Assembly (NCBI GenBank): GCA_016745215.1
Contig: CP050890.1
Span: 310,001-374,000, forward strand
Direction: 5' to 3'
Source of the DNA: Thiohalocapsa sp. PB-PSB1
GTDB taxonomy: Bacteria; Pseudomonadota; Gammaproteobacteria; Chromatiales; Chromatiaceae
DNA length: 64,000 nucleotides
Within the stretch, counting starts at the first letter, position 1; each line of letters begins with the position of its first letter. Made by a program: the position numbers and the translations under genes. Of the stretch, positions 18,464 to 26,892 are shown in pieces. The notes under the pieces were generated by a model that was not told the DNA's origin, ran no database searches, and saw nothing but the letters and a program-made list of their open reading frames with translations.

Positions 18464-19393
18464 TCAGTCGCCGGTGGTAATGGAATCGACCTGATCGGCC
18501 TCGGCATTAAAATCGCGGATCAAAGCCCAGGCATCTTCGGCACGCTCGACGAATTGGATCAGATCCCGGTCTTCTGGGTCGATGGTCCCTTCCTCCACCA
18601 TTGCATCCAAGTCGAGTACCCGCTGCCAGTAGGTATGCCCAAACAGAATGACCGGCACCCGCCGAACTTTGCCGGTTTGGATCAAGGTCAGGGTTTCGAA
18701 CAGCTCGTCAAGGGTGCCAAAACCACCCGGAAAGGCAACCAGCGCCCGCGCGCGCAGCAAAAAGTGCATTTTGCGTACGGCAAAATAGCGGAACTGAAAG
18801 CACAGCTCCGGCGTGACATAGGGGTTAGGGCGCTCTTCACGGGTGAGCACGATGCTAAGCCCTATGCTTTTTCCCCCAGCGTCATAGGCGCCACGATTGG
18901 CCGCTTCCATCACTCCCGGCCCACCGCCGGTGACAACCACATAATGGCGATGGCCATTGCTCTGGCTGACACCTGTGATGATGGCCGCCAAACGCCGCGC
19001 TTCGTCATAATAGCGAGATTTGTCCAGAATGCGCTCCGCCACATTGGCCTGCCGAGCCAGCTCAGCATTGTCTGGGGCGGCAGCCGCGGCGGTCTGCGCC
19101 GCGCGCAGCCGCGCACGGGCGATCGCCGGCTCTGTGATTCGCGTACTGCCGAAAATCACAACGGTGGACTCGATACCTTGCTCCTGCTGCAACAGCTCTG
19201 CCTTCAGCAATTCCAATTGCAGCCTTACCGGGCGCAGCTCTGGACGCTCCAAAAAGCCCGCGTCGGCGTGGGCGAGACGATAGGATGGGGATGCTGTCTG
19301 CGAGCCATCGGCGGGGTCGATGCCGATCGCCAGGGGCTCTGATTGGTAAGCCGCCTGCGGCACGGCAGGTTGGTTAGGGGTGCCATTACTCAT
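18464..19393 (-). CDS. LOG-family (TIGR00730-like) Rossmann-fold protein
   Basis: The LOG family has a Rossmann fold; characterised members are cytokinin-activating phosphoribohydrolases or act on nucleotide monophosphates. The hallmark PGGFGTLDELFETLTLIQTG is present in ARALVAFPGG..., with VVTGGGPGVMEAANRGAYDAGG upstream of it (quoted in two parts of the chain, about residues 165-185 and 235-260). The product from ATG 19391-19393 (MSNGTPNQ) is 309 residues, longer than small LOG proteins because of an N-terminal helical extension. I prefer this start because GCGAGG lies seven bases upstream. A longer frame reaching 19603 would run into a mobile repeat. Substrate unknown. Confidence 0.85.
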   Translation of the reverse strand: MSNGTPNQPAVPQAAYQSEPLAIGIDPADGSQTASPSYRLAHADAGFLERPELRPVRLQLELLKAELLQQEQGIESTVVIFGSTRITEPAIARARLRAAQTAAAAAPDNAELARQANVAERILDKSRYYDEARRLAAIITGVSQSNGHRHYVVVTGGGPGVMEAANRGAYDAGGKSIGLSIVLTREERPNPYVTPELCFQFRYFAVRKMHFLLRARALVAFPGGFGTLDELFETLTLIQTGKVRRVPVILFGHTYWQRVLDLDAMVEEGTIDPEDRDLIQFVERAEDAWALIRDFNAEADQVDSITTGD

Positions 19394-19537
19394 GCGCGGA
19401 CCTCGCTCAGCAGAAAGCGGCAGATGTGCGATGCCTCGACAGACGAGATCGGGAACGCGGTCTTGGCTTGTTGTTGCATACGGAGGGTTTCGCAGCACAT
19501 CGTGCGCGACGGGATTTGCGTTGTTTATCCATGATTT

Positions 19538-19695
19538 AGGCGGTTGCCGGAGTGAAACATACCAGCTGGCGCCGGATGCTCGTTCGCCTGCGCGTAGCGG
19601 CAATCCGCCCGAGTTGCTCCATGGGCGGGTTGCCGCGACGTCGAGGCCGGACGAGAAGACAGACCAGGTGGTCTGTTTCTCGACGGAAATCGCCT
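19538..19695. mobile_element. Family A MITE-like element, copy 1 (158 bp)
   Basis: The left end AGGCGGTTGCCGGAGTGAAA and the right end, read in reverse, AGGCGATTTCCGTCGAGAAA are imperfect inverted repeats of about 32 bp. An internal palindrome surrounds CCATGGGCGGGTTGCCG. It sits between the LOG gene and the lipoprotein gene and encodes nothing. Confidence 0.8.
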
Positions 19696-19766
19696 CGTTT
19701 TATATTCGTGGGGCGCATGGGTCCAATCCGCGCACCATGGATGCACGGGTCGCGGAATGCCCGCGA

Positions 19767-20258
19767 TCAGCCGGCACGATCGGTGCCGGTCATCGAGGCG
19801 ACCTTTTCCTTCAGTGCCTCGATCTCGCTCTGCAGTGCCTCAGGCAGGGAATCCTTGATGCTCTCCAGCTTGCCCATGACACCGCGCGCCGAGTCGAGGT
19901 CGTTTGCGGCCAGGAAGTCCTTCACCGAGGCGATCATCTGGCGTGCCTTATCGGTGGCTGCGTCTGCCATCTCGCTGCTCTTTTCATTTGCGGCCTCCAT
20001 CATGGCGCTGCCCTGTTCGGCCATCGCCTGGGTTGTCGAGGCTACCGCCGCCTTCGCCTGATCACCGGCCTCCGCCAGGCTCTGCTTGGCAGCCTCGGCC
20101 TGTTCCTTCATCGCATCGACGGCGCTCTGCTCCTGCTCCGTCATGCTGGTCTCGGAGGTCTGTTCTTCAGGTTCGGCTTGATCGCCGTCACCACAGGCGC
20201 TGAGGCCGATGGCGATGGCGCTGAGCATGGCGATGGTCAATCTCGTTCTTGTCTTCAT
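19767..20258 (-). CDS. Small helical lipoprotein of unknown function
   Basis: The 163-residue product begins with a signal peptide MKTRTRLTIAMLSAIAIGL followed by a lipobox SAC, so Cys22 is the probable lipidated residue. Mature residues 23-50 are acidic and disordered (GDGDQAEPEEQTSETS); the rest is Ala/Glu/Lys-rich and strongly helical (MKEQAEAAKQSLAEAG, SEMADAATDKARQMIASV), suggesting a periplasmic coiled coil. I do not recognise a named family. It stands alone, with no partner implied by its neighbours. Confidence 0.8.
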   Translation of the reverse strand: MKTRTRLTIAMLSAIAIGLSACGDGDQAEPEEQTSETSMTEQEQSAVDAMKEQAEAAKQSLAEAGDQAKAAVASTTQAMAEQGSAMMEAANEKSSEMADAATDKARQMIASVKDFLAANDLDSARGVMGKLESIKDSLPEALQSEIEALKEKVASMTGTDRAG

Positions 20259-20599
20259 GTTGTCTCTGCTCCGCGTTTGTTATTAGGTGAATCAGTCCGC
20301 CCTCCACCGCCCCGGACCGGATCAGAAATCGGATCGGTAATTGGATCAGATGGAACGAACCGATGAGCCCGGCAAGAGGCTGGCCAGGCATGAACCTGTC
20401 GATAGACGACAGCTAAACGTTAACCGAAAGCGAGCTGACTTGCATGAACTTTCGGTGACAGCGCATTTTATAGGGTCTCGTCTATGCTAAGGGAGATGCG
20501 GCAATTGCGCTACGCCGTCAATGCAATACCGCGATAAAAATCACCATGGATGTCGGAGCGGTCCCGGACATCCTGAACCTGACCCAGAGGAGCCATCCG
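20259..20599. other. Divergent intergenic region with an 8-bp inverted repeat
   Basis: ACCGAAAG (20423-20430) and CTTTCGGT (20449-20456) form an inverted repeat with an 18-base spacer between the divergent lipoprotein and CBS genes. It could be an operator or part of a transcript hairpin. Nothing else is recognised in this stretch. Confidence 0.4.
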
Positions 20600-21037
20600 A
20601 TGCAGACTGTAGCGCAAGTACTCCAACACAAGGGCAACGAGGTTTGGACCATTGATCCGGACGCCAGCGTGCTTGATGCCATCGGCGAGATGGCGCGCAA
20701 GGACAGCGGCGCGCTGGTCGTGGTAGAAGGCCCGCGTGTGCTCGGCATGATCTCAGAACGACAGTATGCACGCGGCGTCGCACTGATGGGCCGTTCGTCC
20801 CGCGACACCCGCGTGCGTGACATCATGCGCGCGGATGGCCCGAGCGTGACCCCAGGTACCGATGTCATCACCTGTATGCAATTAATCACCGAGCACCGCA
20901 CTCGCCACCTGCCGGTGATGTCAGACAAGGAACTGGTTGGGCTGGTGTCCATCGGCGATCTGGTGGCGGCCATCATCGTGGACCAACAGCATACCATCGA
21001 ACAGCTGCAAAGCTTCATCGCCATTGCCACCGGGTGA
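20600..21037 (+). CDS. CBS-domain protein
   Basis: The 145-residue product consists of two tandem CBS motifs, the ligand-binding module that usually senses adenine nucleotides. The first runs from VWTIDPDASVLDAIGEMARK to VLGMISERQYARGVAL; the second from VRDIMRADGPSVTPGTDV to RHLPVMSDKELVGLVSIGDLV. There is no fused effector domain. ATG 20600 (MQTVAQVLQHKG) is preferred because GAGGAGCC lies directly upstream; an upstream in-frame ATG at 20546 would add 18 residues outside the domain. Its role is not indicated by neighbours. Confidence 0.88.
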   Translation: MQTVAQVLQHKGNEVWTIDPDASVLDAIGEMARKDSGALVVVEGPRVLGMISERQYARGVALMGRSSRDTRVRDIMRADGPSVTPGTDVITCMQLITEHRTRHLPVMSDKELVGLVSIGDLVAAIIVDQQHTIEQLQSFIAIATG

Positions 21038-21163
21038 CGACGCTGAAGGCCATGCCTGATGGTCATACCCCTGTGGTTGTACCCTTACTAAAAGCCTGTG
21101 AAAATCTGGATTATCCAGTTCGTGGTTGAAATTCAGTCGCGCTTTCGATAGTTTCGGCAAGAT

Positions 21164-21243
21164 CCTGCTGGGGGTGCCCGTCGCACGGGCTGAGACAGTC
21201 CCTTGGAACCTGATCCGGATGATACCGGCGGAGGGAAGCATGG
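21164..21243 (+). promoter_or_regulatory. TPP riboswitch (THI element)
   Basis: The conserved core is present in order: GGGGTGCCCG, GGGCTGAGAC, then GAACCTGATCCGGAT and GATACCGGCGGAGGGAA. The flanks CCTGCT and AGCATGG can close stem P1. It lies about 110 bp upstream of the thiC ATG. A CCCCG/CGGGG hairpin (21310-21329) lies between it and the ribosome-binding site AGAGGAG and may belong to the expression platform. It should lower thiC expression when thiamine pyrophosphate is plentiful. Confidence 0.95.
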
Positions 21244-21350
21244 ACGGGGCAAACCTGCCCTGCTCATGCTTGCTGCTCTCGGCTCTACCCAGCGCCCAAA
21301 CGCCACAATCCCCGCTGACGATGACGGGGCCGCTACACAGAGGAGCCGAC

Positions 21351-23258
21351 ATGAGCGCCATTTCCCCGACTTCCATCCGGGCCGACTTTGTCCAGACCAC
21401 CGCCCGTCTGTCCGATGAGGTCACCCAGCCCTTCTCGGCATCGCAAAAGCGCTATGTAGTCGGCTCCCGTACGGATATCCGCGTGCCGATGCGCGAGATT
21501 ACACAGAGCGCGACTCACACCACCAGCGGTATCGAGGAAAACCCGCCAGTCTATCTCTACGATACATCGGGGCCTTATACCGATCCGGATGCCCGGATCG
21601 ATCTGCTCGCTGGTCTGCCGGACCTGCGCGCGGCCTGGATCGACGAGCGTGGCGACACCGAGTTACTGGACGGCCCCAGCTCCGGCTTCGGCCGGCGGCG
21701 GCAAAACGACCCGACGCTGGCCTCGCTGCGCTTTGAGCACATCCGCACGCCACGCCGCGCCAAACCCGGCGCCAACGTCACTCAGATGCACTATGCGCGC
21801 AAAGGCATCATCACGCCCGAGATGGAATACGTGGCCATCCGCGAGAACATGCGTCTGGACGAACTGCGCGCCGATCCGCGCTATGAGAAATTGCTGCGTC
21901 AACACCGCGGCGAGTCGTTCGGCGCCAGCCTGCCGCATACGATCACGGCCGAATTCGTGCGCGACGAGGTTGCCCGCGGGCGCGCGATCATCCCCGCCAA
22001 CATCAATCATCCGGAACTGGAGCCGATGATCATCGGCCGCAATTTTCGGGTCAAAATCAATACCAATATTGGCAACTCGGCGGTCAGCTCCAGTATCGTC
22101 GAGGAAGTCGAGAAAATGGTGTGGTCCACGCGCTGGGGCGGCGACACATTGATGGACCTGTCCACGGGCAGCAACATTCACGAAACCCGGGAGTGGATTC
22201 TACGCAACGCCCCGGTGCCAATTGGCACCGTGCCGATCTACCAGGCACTGGAAAAAGTCGAGGGCAGACCCGAAGAGCTGACCTGGGATATGTTCCGCGA
22301 TACATTGATCGAGCAGGCGGAACAGGGCGTGGACTATTTCACCATCCATGCCGGCGTACTGCTGCGCTATGTGCCGCTGACCGCCGAGCGCATCACCGGT
22401 ATTGTCTCGCGCGGCGGATCGATCTTAGCCAAATGGTGCCTAGCCCATCACCAGGAGAACTTTCTGTACAGCCACTTCGGCGAGATCTGCGAGATCATGC
22501 GGGCGTACGACGTGAGCTTCAGCCTGGGCGACGGTTTGCGTCCCGGCAGTATCGCCGACGCCAATGACCGCGCTCAGTTCGCCGAGCTGGAAACCCTGGG
22601 CGAATTGACCAAATTCGCCTGGGAGCAGGATGTCCAGGTCATGATCGAGGGACCCGGACATGTACCGCTGCACATGGTGCAGCAAAACGTCGCCAAGGAA
22701 CTCAAAGACTGCTATGAGGCGCCGTTTTATACCTTGGGGCCGTTGATCACCGACATCGCCCCGGCCTATGACCACATCACCTCGGGCATCGGCGCCGCCA
22801 ACATCGGCTGGTACGGAACAGCGATGCTCTGCTATGTCACCCCCAAAGAGCACCTCGGCCTGCCGAACAAACAGGATGTGCGCGACGGCATTGTCACGTA
22901 CAAGATTGCCGCTCACGGCGCCGACCTGGCCAAGGGTCTGCCCGGTGCCCAGCTGCGCGACAACGCCCTGTCCAAGGCGCGTTTCGAATTTCGCTGGGAT
23001 GATCAGTTCAACCTGTCGCTGGACCCAGAGCGCGCCCGCGAGTTCCATGATCAGACCATGCCCCACGAATCGCACAAGGTCGCGCACTTCTGCTCCATGT
23101 GCGGCCCCCACTTCTGCTCCATGAAAATTACCCAGGATGTGCGCGACTACGCCCAGGCGCAGCAGCTCGAGAATCCGGAAGCCGCTCTCGAGGTGGGCAT
23201 GCAAGAGAAGTCCGCGGAATTTCTGAGCACCGGTGCGGAAATTTACCGGCAGGTGTGA
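21351..23258 (+). CDS. thiC: Phosphomethylpyrimidine synthase (HMP-P synthase)
   Basis: ThiC is the radical-SAM enzyme that rearranges aminoimidazole ribotide into the pyrimidine moiety of thiamine. The 635-residue product from ATG 21351 has the family length. It shows MHYARKGIITPEMEYVAIREN, GRNFRVKINTNIGNS, LSTGSNIHETREWI, GVDYFTIHAGVLLRY, IEGPGHVPLHMVQQN and, at the C-terminus, the cluster motif CSMCGPHFCSMK (Cys-x2-Cys-x4-Cys). AGAGGAG lies seven bases before the ATG. The open frame continues upstream through the riboswitch but is not part of the protein. No other thi genes follow directly. Confidence 0.97.
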   Translation: MSAISPTSIRADFVQTTARLSDEVTQPFSASQKRYVVGSRTDIRVPMREITQSATHTTSGIEENPPVYLYDTSGPYTDPDARIDLLAGLPDLRAAWIDERGDTELLDGPSSGFGRRRQNDPTLASLRFEHIRTPRRAKPGANVTQMHYARKGIITPEMEYVAIRENMRLDELRADPRYEKLLRQHRGESFGASLPHTITAEFVRDEVARGRAIIPANINHPELEPMIIGRNFRVKINTNIGNSAVSSSIVEEVEKMVWSTRWGGDTLMDLSTGSNIHETREWILRNAPVPIGTVPIYQALEKVEGRPEELTWDMFRDTLIEQAEQGVDYFTIHAGVLLRYVPLTAERITGIVSRGGSILAKWCLAHHQENFLYSHFGEICEIMRAYDVSFSLGDGLRPGSIADANDRAQFAELETLGELTKFAWEQDVQVMIEGPGHVPLHMVQQNVAKELKDCYEAPFYTLGPLITDIAPAYDHITSGIGAANIGWYGTAMLCYVTPKEHLGLPNKQDVRDGIVTYKIAAHGADLAKGLPGAQLRDNALSKARFEFRWDDQFNLSLDPERAREFHDQTMPHESHKVAHFCSMCGPHFCSMKITQDVRDYAQAQQLENPEAALEVGMQEKSAEFLSTGAEIYRQV

Positions 23259-23259
23259 A

Positions 23260-23519
23260 GGGTGCTGCCTACAAAGCATGTTAAGGATTCACCGCAGAGA
23301 CGCAAAGTGCGCAGAGGGACCAAGTCGCCTCGCCCGCAAGCGGATCTTGACCAGCCGTGGGAGCCGCTCGGCGTAGGAGCCCGCTTGCGGGCGACCCGGC
23401 GATCGAAAAGACATGACATCAGGGCATCAGAAACCTGATATTGACTACGCTGCCTTCAAAGCATATGAATCAAACTGCATTCTGGTTGAATAACCGAACA
23501 ATCTACGCAGGTAGCACCC
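23260..23519. mobile_element. Composite repeat with GGGTGCTRCCT inverted ends
   Basis: The left end GGGTGCTGCCT (23260-23270) and the right end AGGTAGCACCC (23509-23519) are inverted repeats with one mismatch. Between them lie a half family E repeat (23290-23320), a REP-like pair (GCCCGCAAGCGG at 23331 and GTAGGAGCCCGCTTGCGGGC at 23375-23394) and GACATGACATCAGGGC. It begins two bases after the thiC stop codon. Related copies lie at 31064-31188 and 60291-61194. Confidence 0.65.
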
Positions 23520-23622
23520 GGCGTGCATGACGCTGCCCAGGCCCAGCAAAAACCGCTTGCTGGACACACCGGACGCGGAGCGAGCCGCTGCCCGCCTCTG
23601 CATGAGCTGCCGGCCCGCAGGC

Positions 23623-23868
23623 TCAGCGTTGCTCGGTTAGCCGAGACGCCCAAATGGCCAGACGATGGCGGATGGTCTCCTGCGATACCTGTTCTTCAGG
23701 CAGCGGCGCGATCAGCTTGTCGTGCACCAGCAATCGATAGATATACTCCAGCTTTTCGGCCGCGGAATCGGTGGGCTCGAACTCCGCCGCGCCACGCTTT
23801 TCGGCATAAGCAACGCCGATGGCAATCGCTTTTCTCACTAGCTCTTTTTCGTTTTTCAGCTTTTTCAT
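23623..23868 (-). CDS. DUF5062-like small protein
   Basis: The 81-residue product begins MKKLKNEKELVRKAIAIGV and continues with YAEKRG, FEPTDSAAEKLEYIYRLL, VHDKLIAPLPEEQ and RHRLAIWASRL. This resembles the small proteins annotated as DUF5062 in vibrios and relatives, as I recall them. It is predicted soluble and helical. The composition and start context look genuine. The function is unknown. Confidence 0.7.
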   Translation of the reverse strand: MKKLKNEKELVRKAIAIGVAYAEKRGAAEFEPTDSAAEKLEYIYRLLVHDKLIAPLPEEQVSQETIRHRLAIWASRLTEQR

Positions 23869-24109
23869 CGCGCTTATACCTCAGGCATCAAGGTCCGGGC
23901 CAGAGAAGGATGGAAGCCACCGGGTCTGTCGGCTCGTCATGGCCCTATGTCCGGATTGCTGCTGGATTGCTGCCGGCAGCCATTCCCGGTACGACAGCAC
24001 AGATCTTTCAATCCCCGGCACATCGCCATGAAACAAAGCCTCGATGCGCTCCAATTCGCGTGGCGGGATATGCTGCGGTTGCCCCGCCAGTATACCCGCC
24101 GCCAGTATA

Positions 24110-24662
24110 CCCGATATGCCTACCGGACCCGTCGATGCTGAATTCCCGGATGTCTTTGTCATGAGGGGAGCCACGCATCTTCAACACCCTGAGCCCGCGT
24201 TTTATCTCACCGAGTATTTTCACATCGCGTAATCGAATAATCGAATCCGTGATGGTGGAGATATGCGCCTCGGTGACCGATTCGCCGCCAAGCAGGCGCT
24301 CGGTGGTCGCGGTGAACAGCCCGGCAATCTGGCTGTTTTTGATAAATGCAGTCAGACCGATGACGAACTGGCGAAAACATTTGAGGTTGGAGACGCGCTC
24401 CAGTGCGGACAGGCTGTCGACGGCAACCCGTTGCGCCGCACAACAGCACAATGGAATCGCGCAAGAAGCCGCGGCCACATAGGGCGTCCAACTCGATGTT
24501 GCCGAAGCTGATGCGCAGGTTCGACGAACGCTGCTCGAGTTTGATCGCCGACAGCGGGATCAGGACAATGCCCTCGTCCGGCATCACGGTGCAGGGGTAT
24601 TCACCCATCTGGTGTGTGGTACCACGGAACTTCAGCGCTTCGGCGATACGTCGACGCTCCTC
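24110..24662 (-). pseudogene. KaiC-family ATPase remnant (internal deletion and frameshift)
   Basis: Reading the minus strand from 24662, one frame gives EERRRIAEALKFRGTTHQMG, then VMPDEGIVLIPLSAI, FGNIELDALCGRGFLRDSI and VLLCGATGC, where KaiC has its Walker A GATGTGKT. The frame then becomes nonsense. A second frame from about 24424 resumes with VAVDSLSALERVSNLK, TATTERLLGGESVTEAHIST and RRGLRVLKMRGS... HDKDIREFSIDGSG. Both pieces are characteristic of KaiC and lie in the correct order, but about 80 residues between Walker A and Walker B are missing and the frame differs. It is therefore a decayed gene. No kaiB or kaiA is nearby. Confidence 0.8.
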
Positions 24663-24668
24663 TCCGGG

Positions 24669-24779
24669 TCGGCCGACGTAGGAGCCCGCTTGCGGGCGAA
24701 TAGGCGAGCACGCCGGCAGGTCGGACGCAAGCCACAGGGCCTTGCCGACAGGGCAGTATAAGACGTTGTTACAGCGGTG
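24669..24779. repeat. Single inverted copy of the family B REP unit
   Basis: GTAGGAGCCCGCTTGCGGGC, then GGCAGGTCGGACGCAAG, GGGCCTTGCCGA and ACAGCGGTG are the reverse complement of part of the 213-bp unit at 6785-8458. It directly adjoins the 5' side of the kaiC remnant, so its insertion may mark the break in that gene. Confidence 0.8.
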
Positions 24780-24924
24780 GATTATCTGGGAATACCTGAG
24801 GATCTGACCAAGCGCACCAATGGCTCGAGTCTCAGTGTGTTCGGACGCGCGCGACTCAACCACATGATCGGCAATCGCCTGAATTTCCGCGAACCACGAT
24901 CGCTTTGAACTGGAGAATCACAAC

Positions 24925-25386
24925 ATGACCTTCCCCAACCTGCCGAACGGCAGCAAACGCAGGTGCCCAACCATGCACCGACCAGCCATGCACCGACCAG
25001 CCATGCACCGACCAACCATGCACCGACCAACCATGCACCGACCAACCATGCACCGACCAACCATGCACCGAATAGTTCTGGCGCTACTGATCGCAAGCTG
25101 CTTCGCATACAGGACACCGGCGCTGGCCGGCAATAGCGTATCCGGCGCCAATGCCATCACCGTTGCAGCAGGCGACACCGGCACCTGCGCGTTATCGCCA
25201 TGTCTGATCTCGCTGAAGATGCCACCAGGAGATGGTCGCTACCAGGTCACTGGCAATCAGATCGACATCGGTACTTATCCAGCCGGCCAGACGGTGCGCC
25301 TGGGCAATTTCTTCGACTCTCAGGCGTTGGCCATCAAAGGCGCCGGCGTGCCGAAAGCCTATGTTTACATCCTCAAGAGCATGTGA
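24925..25386 (+). CDS. Secreted small protein with repeat-encoded N-terminus
   Basis: The 153-residue product starts at ATG 24925, which has GGAG ten bases upstream. Residues 16-49 are seven tandem MHR units (TMHRP or AMHRP), encoded by 15-bp repeats each holding an in-frame ATG. Then comes a hydrophobic segment IVLALLIASCFAYRTPALAG that looks like a signal peptide with cleavage near Ala-Leu-Ala. The mature part of about 85 residues has a CALSPC cysteine pair and ends AYVYILKSM; I do not recognise its family. The last repeat ATG alone would give a normal signal peptide (MHRIVLALL), so the repeats may be an expandable basic n-region. The gene precedes a cytochrome c peroxidase by 420 bp. Confidence 0.6.
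   Translation: MTFPNLPNGSKRRCPTMHRPAMHRPAMHRPTMHRPTMHRPTMHRPTMHRIVLALLIASCFAYRTPALAGNSVSGANAITVAAGDTGTCALSPCLISLKMPPGDGRYQVTGNQIDIGTYPAGQTVRLGNFFDSQALAIKGAGVPKAYVYILKSM
24967..25071. repeat. 15-bp tandem repeat with seven in-frame ATG codons
   Basis: There are seven units of the type CCAACCATGCACCGA, two of them with CCAG instead of CCAA. The period is a multiple of three, so copy-number change keeps the downstream protein in frame. The array lies between the best ribosome-binding site and the signal-peptide core. Confidence 0.95.
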
Positions 25387-25650
25387 GGGCCGACCGAGGT
25401 CAGGATCTTGCAAGCAGTCGCGGCTGTCAGTGCCAACTGGGCTTGTCCGGGGTGAAGCCGAAATGCTTTGATCGTCGTATCTCACAGCTTTGCCATGCGT
25501 GCTTTGCAAGCGTGGAAGATCAATGAACAGTTTTTCATCCAGGCTCAACCCCCCTCAGGATCAGCACCGAGAACTTGGCGCCGGTTATGGCATTATTTAG
25601 TATTTGCGAATAAGCTGCCGAGCCATGCCGCACCCGAACCCTAAAGTGCA
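25387..25650. other. Intergenic stretch, nothing recognised
   Basis: About 260 bp between the small secreted protein and a repeat. No supported coding sequence, RNA or repeat was recognised here. Confidence 0.4.
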
Positions 25651-25770
25651 GCGGTGCGGATGTCCCCGCTACCGTTTCTGCCATCTGTCGTTATCGTAAT
25701 CGCTCATCGTGGGTTATCCATGACGACCACGACTGCAAACGGTCTCGCGGCTTCCGCAGCAGAGCACTCG
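25651..25770. repeat. Family C repeat, copy 1
   Basis: From GTGCAGCGGTGCGGATGTCC through TCGTAATCGCTCATCGTGGG to TTCCGCAGCAGAGCACT. It matches 26890-27033 and, inverted, 35498-35635. Its first 25 bases also match part of the family B unit. It lies upstream of, and gives a spurious extension to, the cytochrome peroxidase reading frame. Confidence 0.8.
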
Positions 25771-25809
25771 TGCTGCATCATCAACCCAATCGATCCAGGA
25801 GCCATCATC

Positions 25810-26892
25810 TTGAACGCAACAAAATTGACAATTACAGCCGCTGCCCTGATGCCCTATTTACTCGTCACCCCCGCCGCATGGTCGACCAACTGGGAAGCGC
25901 TGCCCGAGCAACCGCCAATCCCGGCGGATAATCCACCAAACGCGGCCAAGATCGAACTCGGCAAGACGCTGTACTTCGACCCGCGCTTTTCCGAACATGG
26001 CACCCTGTCCTGCAATTCATGCCACAATCTGATGGCGGCTGGCGACGACAACCGCCCTAATTCCATCGGCATGCACGATGCCCGTGGCGAGCGTAGCGCA
26101 CCCACGGTCTGGAACGCGGCGTTCCAATCCGTCCAGTTCTGGGATGGTCGTGCTGCCACCCTGGAGGAGCAGGCCAAAGGCCCAGTGGTCAATCCGATCG
26201 AAATGGGCATGGAGAGCCTGGATGAAGCCATGGGCCGTCTGATGAAGATCGAGGGCTACCTGGCGATGTTTCAAGCCGCCTATCCGGGCGAGGAAAACCC
26301 AGTCAACGCTGACAACGCCGCTAAGGCAGTTGCCGCTTTCGAACGCACGCTGATCACGCCGAATTCGCCTTACGACCGTTATGTGAATGGCGACGAGACA
26401 GCGCTGACAGAGCAGCAGGTACGCGGCATGGAGACTTTCTCCGACCTGGGCTGCACCGCATGTCATTCCGGTGCCAACTTCAGCGGCCCGGCACTACCGA
26501 TGGGAACCGGGTTCTTTCAGAAGTTTCCGGTCTATACCGGCAGCGATTACGAAACGAAGTACGACCTGGTTGCAGACACCGGCCGCCATCAGGCTACCGG
26601 CAATGAAGCCGACAAGCATCTGTGGCGGGTACCGACGCTGCGCAACATCGCGCTGACCGCACCCTATTTCCATCATGGTGCCGTGCCGACGCTGGACGAG
26701 GCCGTCCGCGTGATGGCCAAGACACAGTTGAACAAGGAATTGAGCGACCAGCAAGCAGCCGATCTGGTGGCCTTTCTGAATGGCCTCAGCGGCGAATTTC
26801 CGCGGCTCGTCATGCCGCGCCTGCCCAGCACACCGAACATGAGCGTGATCCCACCGGTTGATCCACACCTGAATCTGAATCCGCACAACTAG
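25810..26892 (+). CDS. Di-haem cytochrome c peroxidase (CcpA/MauG family)
   Basis: These periplasmic enzymes reduce hydrogen peroxide with electrons from c-type cytochromes. The 360-residue product has two haem c sites: Cys68-Asn-Ser-Cys71-His72 and Cys215-Thr-Ala-Cys218-His219. Family motifs include LGKTLYFDPRFS, RSAPTVWNAAF, FWDGRAATLEEQAKGPV, FERTLITPNSPYDRY and WRVPTLRNIALTAPYFHHG. I choose TTG 25810, which has AGGAG eight bases upstream and gives a short signal peptide (NATKLTITAAALMPYLL, then VTPAAWS). The open frame upstream is family C repeat DNA. Single-gene context; no dedicated electron donor nearby. Confidence 0.9.
   Translation: MNATKLTITAAALMPYLLVTPAAWSTNWEALPEQPPIPADNPPNAAKIELGKTLYFDPRFSEHGTLSCNSCHNLMAAGDDNRPNSIGMHDARGERSAPTVWNAAFQSVQFWDGRAATLEEQAKGPVVNPIEMGMESLDEAMGRLMKIEGYLAMFQAAYPGEENPVNADNAAKAVAAFERTLITPNSPYDRYVNGDETALTEQQVRGMETFSDLGCTACHSGANFSGPALPMGTGFFQKFPVYTGSDYETKYDLVADTGRHQATGNEADKHLWRVPTLRNIALTAPYFHHGAVPTLDEAVRVMAKTQLNKELSDQQAADLVAFLNGLSGEFPRLVMPRLPSTPNMSVIPPVDPHLNLNPHN

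Noticed and set aside
21126..21350. N-terminal extension of ThiC
   Set aside because: The open frame upstream of ATG 21351 runs through the TPP riboswitch; the ATG with AGAGGAG matches the conserved protein start.
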